Of a DNA stretch of 5,319 nt, positions 1 through 5,319 are shown one piece after another. This stretch comes from Spirochaetota bacterium (lineage in GTDB: Bacteria; Spirochaetota; B62-G9; DRHN01), in assembly GCA_023136305.1 (NCBI GenBank), contig JAGLSF010000159.1:1-5319 (forward strand), written 5' to 3'. A model generated the notes under the pieces. It was not told the origin of the DNA and did no database searches. It saw nothing but the letters and a program-made list of their open reading frames with translations. Numbering within the stretch: position 1 is the stretch's first letter; each line of letters starts with the position of its first letter. A program made the position numbers and the translations under genes.

Positions 1-196
1 GTTCCGCTCGGAGTTCTTTGCACTCGCCTTTGTGAGCATCGGGCTTCACAGCAACTTCAAGGAACTGGGCAAGTACTTCAAGAAGGGCAAGCCCCTCAAC
101 CTGTACTGGGTGGGACAGACCTTCAACATCCTGCTGACGCTCTTCTTAGTGTGGCTTATGCTCAGCGGCAAGGTGTTCCCGCTTCCGAAGTTTTAA
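1..196 (+). CDS. C-terminal end of a YeiH/UPF0324-type putative sulfate exporter (5'-partial)
   Basis: An open frame enters from the left edge (first full codon at base 2) and ends at TAA 194-196, leaving 64 residues. It begins FRSEFFALAFVSIGLHSNF and contains a hydrophobic helix, then a basic loop (KELGKYFKKGKPLNL), then a last hydrophobic helix around NILLTLFLVWLML, ending VFPLPKF. An 'FFALAFVxIGL' helix followed by 'FKEL...GKPL..Y.VGQ..N..LTL' matches my memory of the C-terminus of the YeiH/UPF0324 (putative sulfate exporter) integral membrane family, whose transport role is itself mostly predicted. The protein would sit in the inner membrane. Only the last two transmembrane segments are visible, so the family call rests on a short stretch; another multi-pass transporter is possible. 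The reading frame is clean, with no sign of decay. Confidence 0.68.
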   Translation, partial: FRSEFFALAFVSIGLHSNFKELGKYFKKGKPLNLYWVGQTFNILLTLFLVWLMLSGKVFPLPKF

Positions 197-213
197 TCGG
201 ATCGAAAAAATCA

Positions 214-252
214 GTGGTGTGGGCTTTCATGAAGCATGTAGGCTCGCACCAT
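214..252 (+). other. Long imperfect hairpin between the transporter and the radical SAM gene
   Basis: The arm TGGTGTGGGC (215-224) pairs with GCTCGCACCA (242-251) as ten RNA pairs, two of them G-U. G214-U252 adds another wobble. Inside, U225-G241 and U226-A240 continue the stem; after a U-U mismatch, CATG 228-231 pairs with CATG 235-238 around the triloop AAG. There is no T-run on its 3' side on the + strand, so it is not a textbook intrinsic terminator. A run of six A (205-210) lies on its 5' side, which would be a T-run for minus-strand transcripts. It ends 31 bases before the preferred start of the next gene and could affect mRNA stability, termination or translation. The structure is seen; a role is inference. 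Confidence 0.5.
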
Positions 253-283
253 AATAGCACAAATGGGTATGGGGAAAACAGGA

Positions 284-1396
284 ATGAAACGACGAAAAAA
301 TAAGAACAGGCCTTTTCGCGCACTGCAAATCGAAGTGACGAGCCGCTGCACGCGAAACTGCAGCATCTGTCCTCGAAGCAGTCTTTCCGAAACCTGGCAG
401 GACGGAGATCTTTCTCAGGAGCTGTGGGAGATCATCGAACCTGATCTGGCGCTTGCCGAACATGTGCACCTTCAGGGATGGGGAGAGCCCCTTCTCCAGC
501 CGAGGCTGCCCGAATGGGCCGCTCAGGCCCGGGAAGCAGGCTGCAGCGTTGGTATAACCACAAACGGTGACCTGCTCTCAGAAGCCCACCCCTGGCTCCT
601 GGACGGCAACGTGAACCTCATCACCATTTCAGCTGCCGGATCAAAGGAATGCCACACTGCACTGCGTGACGGAGCCCGGATCGAAGAGGTCATGAGCAAA
701 GCGGGTGAGCTCTCCGCAGCTGCACGGGAACATAAACTGAAAATCGAGTTCAAGCTCAGCTATCTTCTCACCCGTTCAAATGCCCACGAGCTGCCAGACG
801 CCGTTCAGATGGCTGCAGATGCCGGCTTTCATGAACTATTCGTGACCCATCTCGATTGTCCCACATCCCAGTTTCAACTCGATGAGTCGGCATTCAATCA
901 GGAAGGCATTCCATCCGAGGCTGTCGAATATCTCCAGAACGCGGCAAAAACTGCACGGAAAAAGAAACTTGCCTTCCGCGGGCCGACCTGCACGGGTGAA
1001 GAAGTACTCGCCTGTGCGCTCAACCCTGTCTATTTCACCTATGTCACATGGGACGGCCGCGTCGGACCCTGCGTAAACCTGCTCATCCCGGTACAGGGTC
1101 CCATACCCCGTTGGACCGACGCAGGTGTGAACCGTATTGCACCTCTGGCATACGGAAGACTGGATAGGTCATCCCTGTCGGACCTGATCGACTCGAAGGA
1201 GAGGAAGCTGTTTATCACTCCCCTGCAGAAGCGGCTGGATGCGGACAGCAGGTTCCGGCATGAGATGAACCAGGAGATCTGCGAGCTTCGTATACTGAGA
1301 GGGCTCGAAGAAGCGCAGTCGGAGCGGGAGGAAGTACTTCAGGACCATCCGCTGCCCTCGCCATGCGAGGCCTGCCCGAAAGCAAGCGGTTGGTAA
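284..1396 (+). CDS. Radical SAM protein with reduced SPASM/twitch-like C-terminus
   Basis: Probably a cytoplasmic iron-sulfur enzyme that cleaves S-adenosylmethionine to start radical chemistry; the substrate is unknown. Numbered from ATG 284 (370 residues), the cluster motif CTRNCSIC has Cys22, Cys26 and Cys29 (CX3CX2C). GWGEP at 65-69 occupies the place of the SAM-binding GGE motif, and ITTNG follows near 91-95. Near the C-terminus Cys244-X13-Gly258-X4-Cys263 fits the SPASM pattern CX9-15GX4C. The remaining SPASM cysteines are reduced to Cys361-X2-Cys364 six residues from the end, so probably only one auxiliary cluster is held, as in twitch domains. In-frame ATGs at 263 and 269 would add seven or five residues but have no Shine-Dalgarno sequence; 284 has GGGG 10-13 bases and AGGA immediately upstream and gives a basic N-terminus typical of the family. 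No precursor peptide gene is visible beside it. The gene stands apart from the downstream regulators by 178 bases. Confidence 0.9.
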   Translation: MKRRKNKNRPFRALQIEVTSRCTRNCSICPRSSLSETWQDGDLSQELWEIIEPDLALAEHVHLQGWGEPLLQPRLPEWAAQAREAGCSVGITTNGDLLSEAHPWLLDGNVNLITISAAGSKECHTALRDGARIEEVMSKAGELSAAAREHKLKIEFKLSYLLTRSNAHELPDAVQMAADAGFHELFVTHLDCPTSQFQLDESAFNQEGIPSEAVEYLQNAAKTARKKKLAFRGPTCTGEEVLACALNPVYFTYVTWDGRVGPCVNLLIPVQGPIPRWTDAGVNRIAPLAYGRLDRSSLSDLIDSKERKLFITPLQKRLDADSRFRHEMNQEICELRILRGLEEAQSEREEVLQDHPLPSPCEACPKASGW

Positions 1397-1522
1397 AAAA
1401 CCCCTGACTGCAGCCTGCTTTTATTAAATACTCAGTATATCCTCTGAACAGGACACTCAATGCAACTGCCGCGTCGATCCATCTAGCAGATACGATATAC
1501 AAACCGCTCACATGTATTAATG

Positions 1523-1540
1523 AAGAAACAGGAGTTTCTT
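1523..1540 (+). repeat. Perfect 7-bp inverted repeat upstream of the response regulator gene
   Basis: AAGAAAC (1523-1529) and GTTTCTT (1534-1540) are exact reverse complements around a four-base AGGA loop. The element lies 34 bases before the regulator start codon. The AGGA in the loop could mimic a ribosome binding site, but no good start codon follows at the right distance. It could be an operator half-site pair or a small mRNA hairpin; an AT-rich 7-bp repeat can also arise by chance. A second small palindrome, ATACT-C-AGTAT, lies at 1428-1438 in the same gap. Confidence 0.35.
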
Positions 1541-1574
1541 AGTATCTTCTTGTGTAAAGGACTGCCCAGTTCAG

Positions 1575-2252
1575 ATGAGAATACTGATCGTTGAGGATGA
1601 TACAAAAATCGCCTCGTTCATAGAGAAGGGATTAAAACAGGCCGGTTATGCGGTTGACCATGTGACCGACGGCGAGAGTGCCCTTGAAATGGTGGGGCTC
1701 AATCCCTACGATGCTGCGGTCATCGACATCATGCTCCCGAAGCTGGACGGCCTGAGCCTCATCGAAGAGATGCGGCGGCTGGGAATAGCAACACCAGTCA
1801 TCATCCTCAGCGCCAAACGTTCGGTGGATGACCGAATCAAGGGACTGAAAGTGGGCGGGGACGATTATCTCACGAAACCCTTCTCCTTCTCAGAGCTTCT
1901 CGTCCGTATGCAGGCTCTTCTCCGCAGGGCCGGTATGGCCTCTTCACCGCCTAGGTTCTCGGTAGGTGATTTACGCATGGACCTGCATACTCGCGAGGTG
2001 TTCAGGGGAGAGAGAAAAATCGAGCTCCAGCCCCGCGAGTTTTCACTCCTCGAATACCTTCTCAGAAACAAGGGAAACGTACTGTCCAAAACCATAATCA
2101 TGGAGCACGTGTGGGATTATCACTTTGATCCGCAGACAAATGTTGTCGATGTTCTTGTGAGCAGACTGAGGAGCAAGATCGACCGGGACTTCGACAAGAA
2201 GCTGTTGCACACCCTTCGCGGAGTTGGCTATGTACTCAAGGACCCTGAATAA
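1575..2252 (+). CDS. OmpR/PhoB-family (CusR-like) DNA-binding response regulator
   Basis: A 225-residue two-domain transcription factor, the usual length for the family. The receiver domain (about 1-116) starts MRILIVEDD with the acidic pocket Glu7-Asp8-Asp9, phosphoacceptor Asp51 in VIDIMLPKLDG, switch Ser79 and conserved Lys101-Pro102 in YLTKPFSF. The winged-helix effector domain (about 126-222) has LQPREFSLLEYLLRN, the recognition-helix region NVVDVLVSRLRSKID and the closing HTLRGVGYVL. This combination resembles CusR/CopR heavy-metal regulators, but the signal cannot be read from the sequence. The start is fixed by the canonical MRILIVEDD; a weak AAGGA lies 13 bases upstream. Its end overlaps the sensor kinase start by 23 bases, so the two form one operon and almost certainly a cognate pair. 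The tandem 11-bp repeats before htrA are a plausible target. Confidence 0.95.
   Translation: MRILIVEDDTKIASFIEKGLKQAGYAVDHVTDGESALEMVGLNPYDAAVIDIMLPKLDGLSLIEEMRRLGIATPVIILSAKRSVDDRIKGLKVGGDDYLTKPFSFSELLVRMQALLRRAGMASSPPRFSVGDLRMDLHTREVFRGERKIELQPREFSLLEYLLRNKGNVLSKTIIMEHVWDYHFDPQTNVVDVLVSRLRSKIDRDFDKKLLHTLRGVGYVLKDPE
2220..2223 (+). promoter_or_regulatory. Ribosome binding site inside the regulator gene, setting the kinase start
   Basis: GGAG sits six bases before ATG 2230, within the last codons of the response regulator. An in-frame TTG at 2224 would add only two residues and would start one base after this motif, too close for initiation. ATG 2230 is therefore the better kinase start, and the 23-base overlap suggests translational coupling. 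Confidence 0.7.
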
Positions 2253-3630
2253 TCTGAAGAAGAAACTCAATCTCCGCCTCTCCTTCATATTTTCCGTGCT
2301 GTTTGTCGCAAGCTTTCTCCTGTTGTTTGCCATCACCTATATCATGCTCTCGTCTTCCCTGCACAGGGAGGACCGCGATACCGTAACTTTGAAGCTCCTC
2401 GAGCTCTGGTCTCAGTATCAGCTGGGTGGGATCCTGACACTGAGACTGGAGCTCATGGGAACAAGGAGCAGGGCCGATGACGACATAGTGCTCATCCGTG
2501 TTGCCGATCAGCAGGGCGGCACCCTGTTTCTCTCTGCACCTGAATACTGGGACCACAACAGAATCGAACCCCTGATCAGGGCTCACCCAATCCATCCCGG
2601 CAGGAGCAGCACCATCATGCTGGACGGAAGGCGCTACGTGCTGGAGTTGTCTTCGGTGCTCCTCTCCGACGGGAACATACTGCAGGCCGGTATGAACGTG
2701 ACCTCACGCGAGTACCTTCTCAGCAGAATACGCATCACCTTTGCCTTCGGCATGATACCCCTCGTGCTCATCAGTTTCGTGACCGGTTCGCTTCTCGCCG
2801 CGCGTTCACTGCGTCCCATTACACGCTTAAGTGACACAGCACGGAACATCATAGAAACGGGCAATATCCATGAACGCCTCCCCACGCACGGGGGAAGAGA
2901 CGAACTCGATGAACTGGTGGTGCTCTTCAACCGTATGCTCGAGAAGATCGAGGTGCTGGTCAGAGGAATGCGCGAGGCCCTGGACACGGTGGCGCATGAT
3001 CTGAGAACACCCATGACGCGGCTGAGGGGTACAGCAGAGATTGCACTGCAGGAACCGGACAATCCCGACGGCCTCAGGGAAGCCCTCACCCAGAGCCTCG
3101 AGGAATCGGAGCAGATACTCACCATGCTCACCACACTGATGGATATCTCAGAAGCGGAGTCGGGCGCTATGAAACTGAGCCTGGAAGAGACCCAGCTCCT
3201 GCCCCTTGCCCGTGACTGTGTGGAGCTTTCTCAGTACATCGCCGATGGGAAAGAGATACAGATCAGCAATAGGCTTCCTGAAGGCCTCTCCGTCACCGCG
3301 GACAACTCACGTCTGACACAGGCCCTCCTCAACCTCCTGGACAATGCAGTCAAGTACACGGCAGAGGGAGGGAGCATCGAGGTCACAGCCCGTGAAGACG
3401 GGGATTCTGTTACACTCACGGTTTCAGATTCCGGAAGCGGGATCGATGCAGACGATCTCGATCATATATGGAACAGACTCTACCGCGGCGAAGCCCAGCA
3501 CTCTGAGCCGGGACTCGGGCTTGGCCTGAGCCTGGTCAGGGCGATCGCCCTTGCCCATGGCGGCACAGCTGACGTACAGAGCAGACCAGGCAGAGGATCG
3601 GCCTTCTCCATCACCCTCCCGAAAGAATAG
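2230..3630 (+). CDS. Membrane sensor histidine kinase with HAMP domain (CusS-like)
   Basis: A 466-residue inner-membrane kinase, the expected partner of the regulator it overlaps. In order: transmembrane segment about 17-40 (hydrophobic run FIFSVLFVASFLLLF); extracytoplasmic sensor region about 41-168 with no recognised fold; second transmembrane segment about 169-191; HAMP linker about 192-243 beginning RSLRPITRLSDTA; HisKA domain with H-box VAHDLRTPMTRLR and phosphoacceptor His256; and the ATP-binding domain about 352-466. The latter shows the N-box LLNLLDNAVKYT (Asn372), G1 DSGSGID (Asp400, Gly402, Gly404) and G2 GLGLGLSL (Gly428, 430, 432). All catalytic boxes are intact. Architecture and length match CusS/heavy-metal-type kinases, but the sensor region has no cysteine and no obvious His/Met metal-binding cluster, so metal sensing is not supported directly. 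Given htrA next door, envelope stress is a reasonable alternative signal (inference). Confidence 0.94.
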   Translation: MYSRTLNNLKKKLNLRLSFIFSVLFVASFLLLFAITYIMLSSSLHREDRDTVTLKLLELWSQYQLGGILTLRLELMGTRSRADDDIVLIRVADQQGGTLFLSAPEYWDHNRIEPLIRAHPIHPGRSSTIMLDGRRYVLELSSVLLSDGNILQAGMNVTSREYLLSRIRITFAFGMIPLVLISFVTGSLLAARSLRPITRLSDTARNIIETGNIHERLPTHGGRDELDELVVLFNRMLEKIEVLVRGMREALDTVAHDLRTPMTRLRGTAEIALQEPDNPDGLREALTQSLEESEQILTMLTTLMDISEAESGAMKLSLEETQLLPLARDCVELSQYIADGKEIQISNRLPEGLSVTADNSRLTQALLNLLDNAVKYTAEGGSIEVTAREDGDSVTLTVSDSGSGIDADDLDHIWNRLYRGEAQHSEPGLGLGLSLVRAIALAHGGTADVQSRPGRGSAFSITLPKE

Positions 3631-3633
3631 AGC

Positions 3634-3655
3634 CACCAAATGGTGTCATCATGAC
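3634..3655 (+). repeat. Two adjoining short palindromes after the kinase gene
   Basis: CACCA-AA-TGGTG (3634-3645) is followed at once by GTCAT-C-ATGAC (3645-3655), sharing base G3645. They start four bases after the kinase stop codon and lie about 25 bases upstream of the 11-bp repeats. No T-run follows, so an intrinsic terminator is not supported. They could be a protein-binding site or a weak mRNA 3' structure. Each arm is only five bases, so chance is a real alternative. Confidence 0.3.
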
Positions 3656-3679
3656 GACCCACTAGTAAACCTTTCAAAA

Positions 3680-3712
3680 CTGTAATGTTCCTGCAATGTC
3701 CCTGTAACCTTT
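3680..3712 (+). promoter_or_regulatory. Three tandem 11-bp direct repeats: probable OmpR/PhoB-family operator for htrA
   Basis: CTGTAATGTTC (3680-3690), CTGCAATGTCC (3691-3701) and CTGTAACCTTT (3702-3712) follow each other with exact 11-base spacing; the shared core is CTGYAAY. OmpR/PhoB-family regulators bind head-to-tail as dimers on direct repeats spaced about one helical turn; the E. coli PhoB box is two CTGTCAT-like heptamers separated by four bases and placed about 10 bp before the -10. Here the last pair (3691-3708) has exactly that form, and ten bases (3709-3718) separate it from TATACT. The regulator encoded 1.4 kb upstream is the obvious candidate, though a genomic PhoB is also possible. 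Repeat and spacing are seen; the binding protein is inferred. Confidence 0.68.
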
Positions 3713-3718
3713 AGGACC

Positions 3719-3724
3719 TATACT
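3719..3724 (+). promoter_or_regulatory. Probable -10 element of the htrA promoter
   Basis: TATACT differs from the sigma-70 consensus TATAAT at one base. The position where a -35 would lie (3696-3701, ATGTCC) is a poor match and falls inside the direct repeats. This is the usual picture of an activator-dependent promoter in which the bound regulator replaces a strong -35. Transcription would start near 3730-3732, giving a leader of only about 23 bases. Confidence 0.6.
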
Positions 3725-3743
3725 CTTATCATGAACAAGAACG

Positions 3744-3749
3744 AGGAGG
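3744..3749 (+). promoter_or_regulatory. Strong Shine-Dalgarno sequence of htrA
   Basis: AGGAGG ends four bases before ATG 3754, the best ribosome binding site in the window. It fixes the htrA start and suggests efficient translation once the gene is transcribed. Confidence 0.8.
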
Positions 3750-3753
3750 AATC

Positions 3754-5250
3754 ATGATAAAGGCCGGCTTTATTAAAAGTAGAACGTTAATTGTTTTCAT
3801 AGCACTTATTACACTGGTCCTGTCCCTCGGGGCGGTGCTGTACGGGGCTGGCTCAGAAGCTGACTCCGAACAGGAGTTTCTGCTTTCAGGAGAAGGAGCA
3901 GAACAACTTTCGACCATCGACGCTCTCGAGGTACTGCAGGACGCATACCGGGAGGTGGCCCGCAGGGTCATTCCGGTGGTTGTTGAGATCAACGTAACCG
4001 ACGTGGTGACACAGAAAATCCCCGATTTCGGTTCGCCCTTCGAGTTCTTCTTCGGACCGCAGCGGGAACGAGAACCGAAGGAGCATGAGTTCAGGCGCCA
4101 TGGCCTGGGCTCGGGCGTCATTGTCAGAAGGTCGGGTAAGACGGTGTATGTCCTCACCAACAACCATGTTGTCGGTGAGGCGGATGAAATCATCGTAACA
4201 CTGTACAACGAGCGTCAGTTTACCGCCACCCTCGTGGGCAAGGACTCCCGCAAGGATCTCGCACTCGTCCAGTTTGAAACCGAAGAGGAGGTGCCCATCT
4301 CCGTTTTGGGGAACTCCGATACGGTTCAGGTCGGCGACATCGTATTCGCTGTGGGGAACCCCCTGGGCTTCGAATCAACGATTACGTCGGGAATCGTAAG
4401 CGCTGTCGGCAGAAAGCCTGTGCCGGGCGCCCGTGTTGCGGGATTCACCGATTATATACAGACCGATGCAGCAATCAATCAGGGCAACTCGGGAGGCCCG
4501 CTCGTGAATATCAAAGGAGAGGTGGTCGGCATAAACACCTGGATCTCATCGACCAACGGCGGCAGCATCGGGCTCGGTTTCACCATTCCCATCAACAATG
4601 CAAAACAGGCAATCGATGACTTCATCACCAAGGGTGGTGTGGACTACGGCTGGCTGGGGATCAATATCGCCGATCCCCCGATGGAGCTGAAGAGTGACAT
4701 GGGGATAGAGGATGCACGAGGCGCATTCGTGTTTGGCGTGTTTCGGGGATCGCCGGCTGACAAGGCGGGAATTCTTCCCGGTGACTTCATCACCGGCATA
4801 GGCAGCGAGAGGATTACTGACACTGCATCCCTGACCTTTGCCGTTGCGGCTCTTCCCATTGGAGAGACTGCCACCTTCGATCTCATCCGGTACGGCGAGG
4901 CCATGCGCATTCAGGTCAAAATCTCGGCGCGCAAGGACGAGGACGTCATACGTAAGCAGCGCATGGAAGTATGGCCCGGAATGTCCGTGTTGCGCATTAC
5001 TCCCGAGATACAGAAACAGCTCGACCTGCCGAAACGGATGGGAGAATTGGTCATCGGAACAGTCTCCCGCGAAAGCCCCGCGGCTCTTGCAGGCTTTCGC
5101 CCCGGCGACGTCATCAGGGAGATCAACTCAACGCCTGTGAAGAGTACGGTGGATTTCTACCGAATGCTGAACGACAGCAAGTCCAGAGAGATCGTGTTCC
5201 GCATTTACCGGCAGGGAAACGAGCTCATAATAGGACTGATCAGGAAGTAA
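3754..5250 (+). CDS. htrA: HtrA/DegP-family periplasmic serine protease with two PDZ domains
   Basis: A 498-residue envelope quality-control protease that degrades or holds misfolded exported proteins. Residues 1-9 are mildly basic, followed by a hydrophobic segment about 11-31 (signal peptide or membrane anchor; VLYGAGSEA offers a possible cleavage region). The trypsin-like domain spans about 60-290 with the complete catalytic triad: His138 in LTNNHVV, Asp168 in SRKDLALVQF and Ser246 in QGNSGGPL. A loop after the first strands (FEFFFGPQREREPKEHEF, about 96-113) occupies the position of the regulatory LA loop. PDZ1 covers about 299-393 (YGWLGINI, GVFRGSPADKAGILPGD) and PDZ2 about 405-495 (GTVSRESPAALAGFRPGD). 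Two PDZ domains and this length fit DegP/DegQ rather than single-PDZ DegS. The gene has its own promoter with tandem regulator sites 124 bases after a two-component pair, suggesting stress-inducible expression. Which of DegP, DegQ or MucD it equals cannot be decided here. Confidence 0.96.
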   Translation: MIKAGFIKSRTLIVFIALITLVLSLGAVLYGAGSEADSEQEFLLSGEGAEQLSTIDALEVLQDAYREVARRVIPVVVEINVTDVVTQKIPDFGSPFEFFFGPQREREPKEHEFRRHGLGSGVIVRRSGKTVYVLTNNHVVGEADEIIVTLYNERQFTATLVGKDSRKDLALVQFETEEEVPISVLGNSDTVQVGDIVFAVGNPLGFESTITSGIVSAVGRKPVPGARVAGFTDYIQTDAAINQGNSGGPLVNIKGEVVGINTWISSTNGGSIGLGFTIPINNAKQAIDDFITKGGVDYGWLGINIADPPMELKSDMGIEDARGAFVFGVFRGSPADKAGILPGDFITGIGSERITDTASLTFAVAALPIGETATFDLIRYGEAMRIQVKISARKDEDVIRKQRMEVWPGMSVLRITPEIQKQLDLPKRMGELVIGTVSRESPAALAGFRPGDVIREINSTPVKSTVDFYRMLNDSKSREIVFRIYRQGNELIIGLIRK

Positions 5251-5269
5251 ACTGAAAAATAAAGACAAT

Positions 5270-5290
5270 CAGCCTGCATGCCACAGGCTG
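5270..5290 (+). repeat. 7-bp inverted repeat downstream of htrA (possible weak terminator)
   Basis: CAGCCTG (5270-5276) and CAGGCTG (5284-5290) are perfect reverse complements around a seven-base loop, starting 20 bases after the htrA stop codon. The GC-rich stem is in the right place for transcription termination, but the bases after it (TATACATAGA) are not a T-run, so a standard Rho-independent terminator is not shown. The palindrome TGTATACA (5289-5296) overlaps its end. The rest of the window to 5319 holds no recognisable gene start. Confidence 0.4.
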
Positions 5291-5319
5291 TATACATAGA
5301 TAAGGACAAGCTTTTCCTC

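Noticed and set aside
229..303. A 24-codon open frame starting inside the hairpin, considered as a possible precursor peptide for the radical SAM enzyme
   Set aside because: It has no ribosome site, no leader/core pattern and no Cys-rich or repetitive core, and it overlaps the enzyme's own start.
1397..1425. Possible Rho-independent terminator after the radical SAM gene (GCAG-C-CTGC followed by TTTTA)
   Set aside because: The arms leave a one-base loop, or only three pairs with a realistic loop, so no stable stem forms before the short T-run.
1443..1476. Degenerate 11-base periodicity (CTGAAC, ACTCAAT, CTGCCG) upstream of the regulator, considered as a second copy of the htrA operator
   Set aside because: Only scattered positions match the CTGYAAY core and no -10 element stands at the expected distance; too weak to call.
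1520..1594. A 24-codon open frame starting ATG 1520 and overlapping the regulator start (MKKQEFLSIFLCKG...)
   Set aside because: No Shine-Dalgarno sequence precedes it, its composition is not convincing, and it runs through the inverted repeat at 1523-1540; it looks like a chance frame rather than a leader peptide.
2634..3134. A 166-residue minus-strand open frame within the kinase gene
   Set aside because: It is a serine/arginine-rich shadow of the kinase codons on the opposite strand; the + strand frame has all kinase motifs intact.
3729..4208. A 159-residue minus-strand open frame over the start of htrA
   Set aside because: Low-complexity Ser/Thr/Arg composition typical of an antisense shadow; it covers the htrA promoter and protease motifs read on the + strand.
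5299..5319. A possible next gene start or ribosome site (AAGGAC at 5302-5307) at the right edge
   Set aside because: No start codon follows within the window, so nothing can be supported.

Overview
The window is ordinary-looking bacterial chromosome: four genes plus the tail of a fifth, all on the + strand. They are short-spaced and GC-rich, with more AT-rich intergenic gaps. The periplasmic HtrA protease and the two-membrane-segment sensor kinase indicate a cell with an envelope compartment, most likely a Gram-negative-type anaerobe such as a spirochaete or a deltaproteobacterium. That placement is an impression from protein style and is weak. No rRNA, tRNA, CRISPR array, insertion sequence or phage gene was seen.

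Layout: (1) 1-196 is the C-terminal end of a membrane protein resembling the YeiH/UPF0324 putative sulfate exporter family. (2) 197-283 is a short gap holding a long imperfect hairpin (214-252) just before the next gene. (3) 284-1396 encodes a radical SAM enzyme with a CX3CX2C cluster motif and a reduced SPASM/twitch-like C-terminus; its substrate is unknown. (4) 1397-1574 is an AT-rich gap of 178 bases without a convincing gene, terminator or promoter, containing two small inverted repeats. (5) 1575-2252 and 2230-3630 are an overlapping, translationally coupled pair: an OmpR/PhoB-type response regulator and a CusS-like HAMP sensor histidine kinase. (6) 3631-3753 is a regulatory gap with two small palindromes, then three 11-bp direct repeats ending just upstream of a good -10 element. 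(7) 3754-5250 encodes a complete HtrA/DegP-type serine protease with two PDZ domains. (8) 5251-5319 has an inverted repeat and no gene start.

The most coherent story is an envelope-stress module. The kinase senses an envelope signal and phosphorylates the regulator. The regulator is a good candidate to bind the 11-bp tandem repeats in front of htrA, because OmpR/PhoB-family proteins bind direct repeats with about one helical turn spacing. This resembles the logic of CpxAR controlling degP in E. coli, but the repeats have the geometry of a PhoB box, so another family member in the genome could be the true regulator. The transporter tail and radical SAM gene show no visible functional link to this module. 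I did not find evidence for an undescribed defence or mobile system; the repeat-bearing htrA promoter is the item most worth following up.
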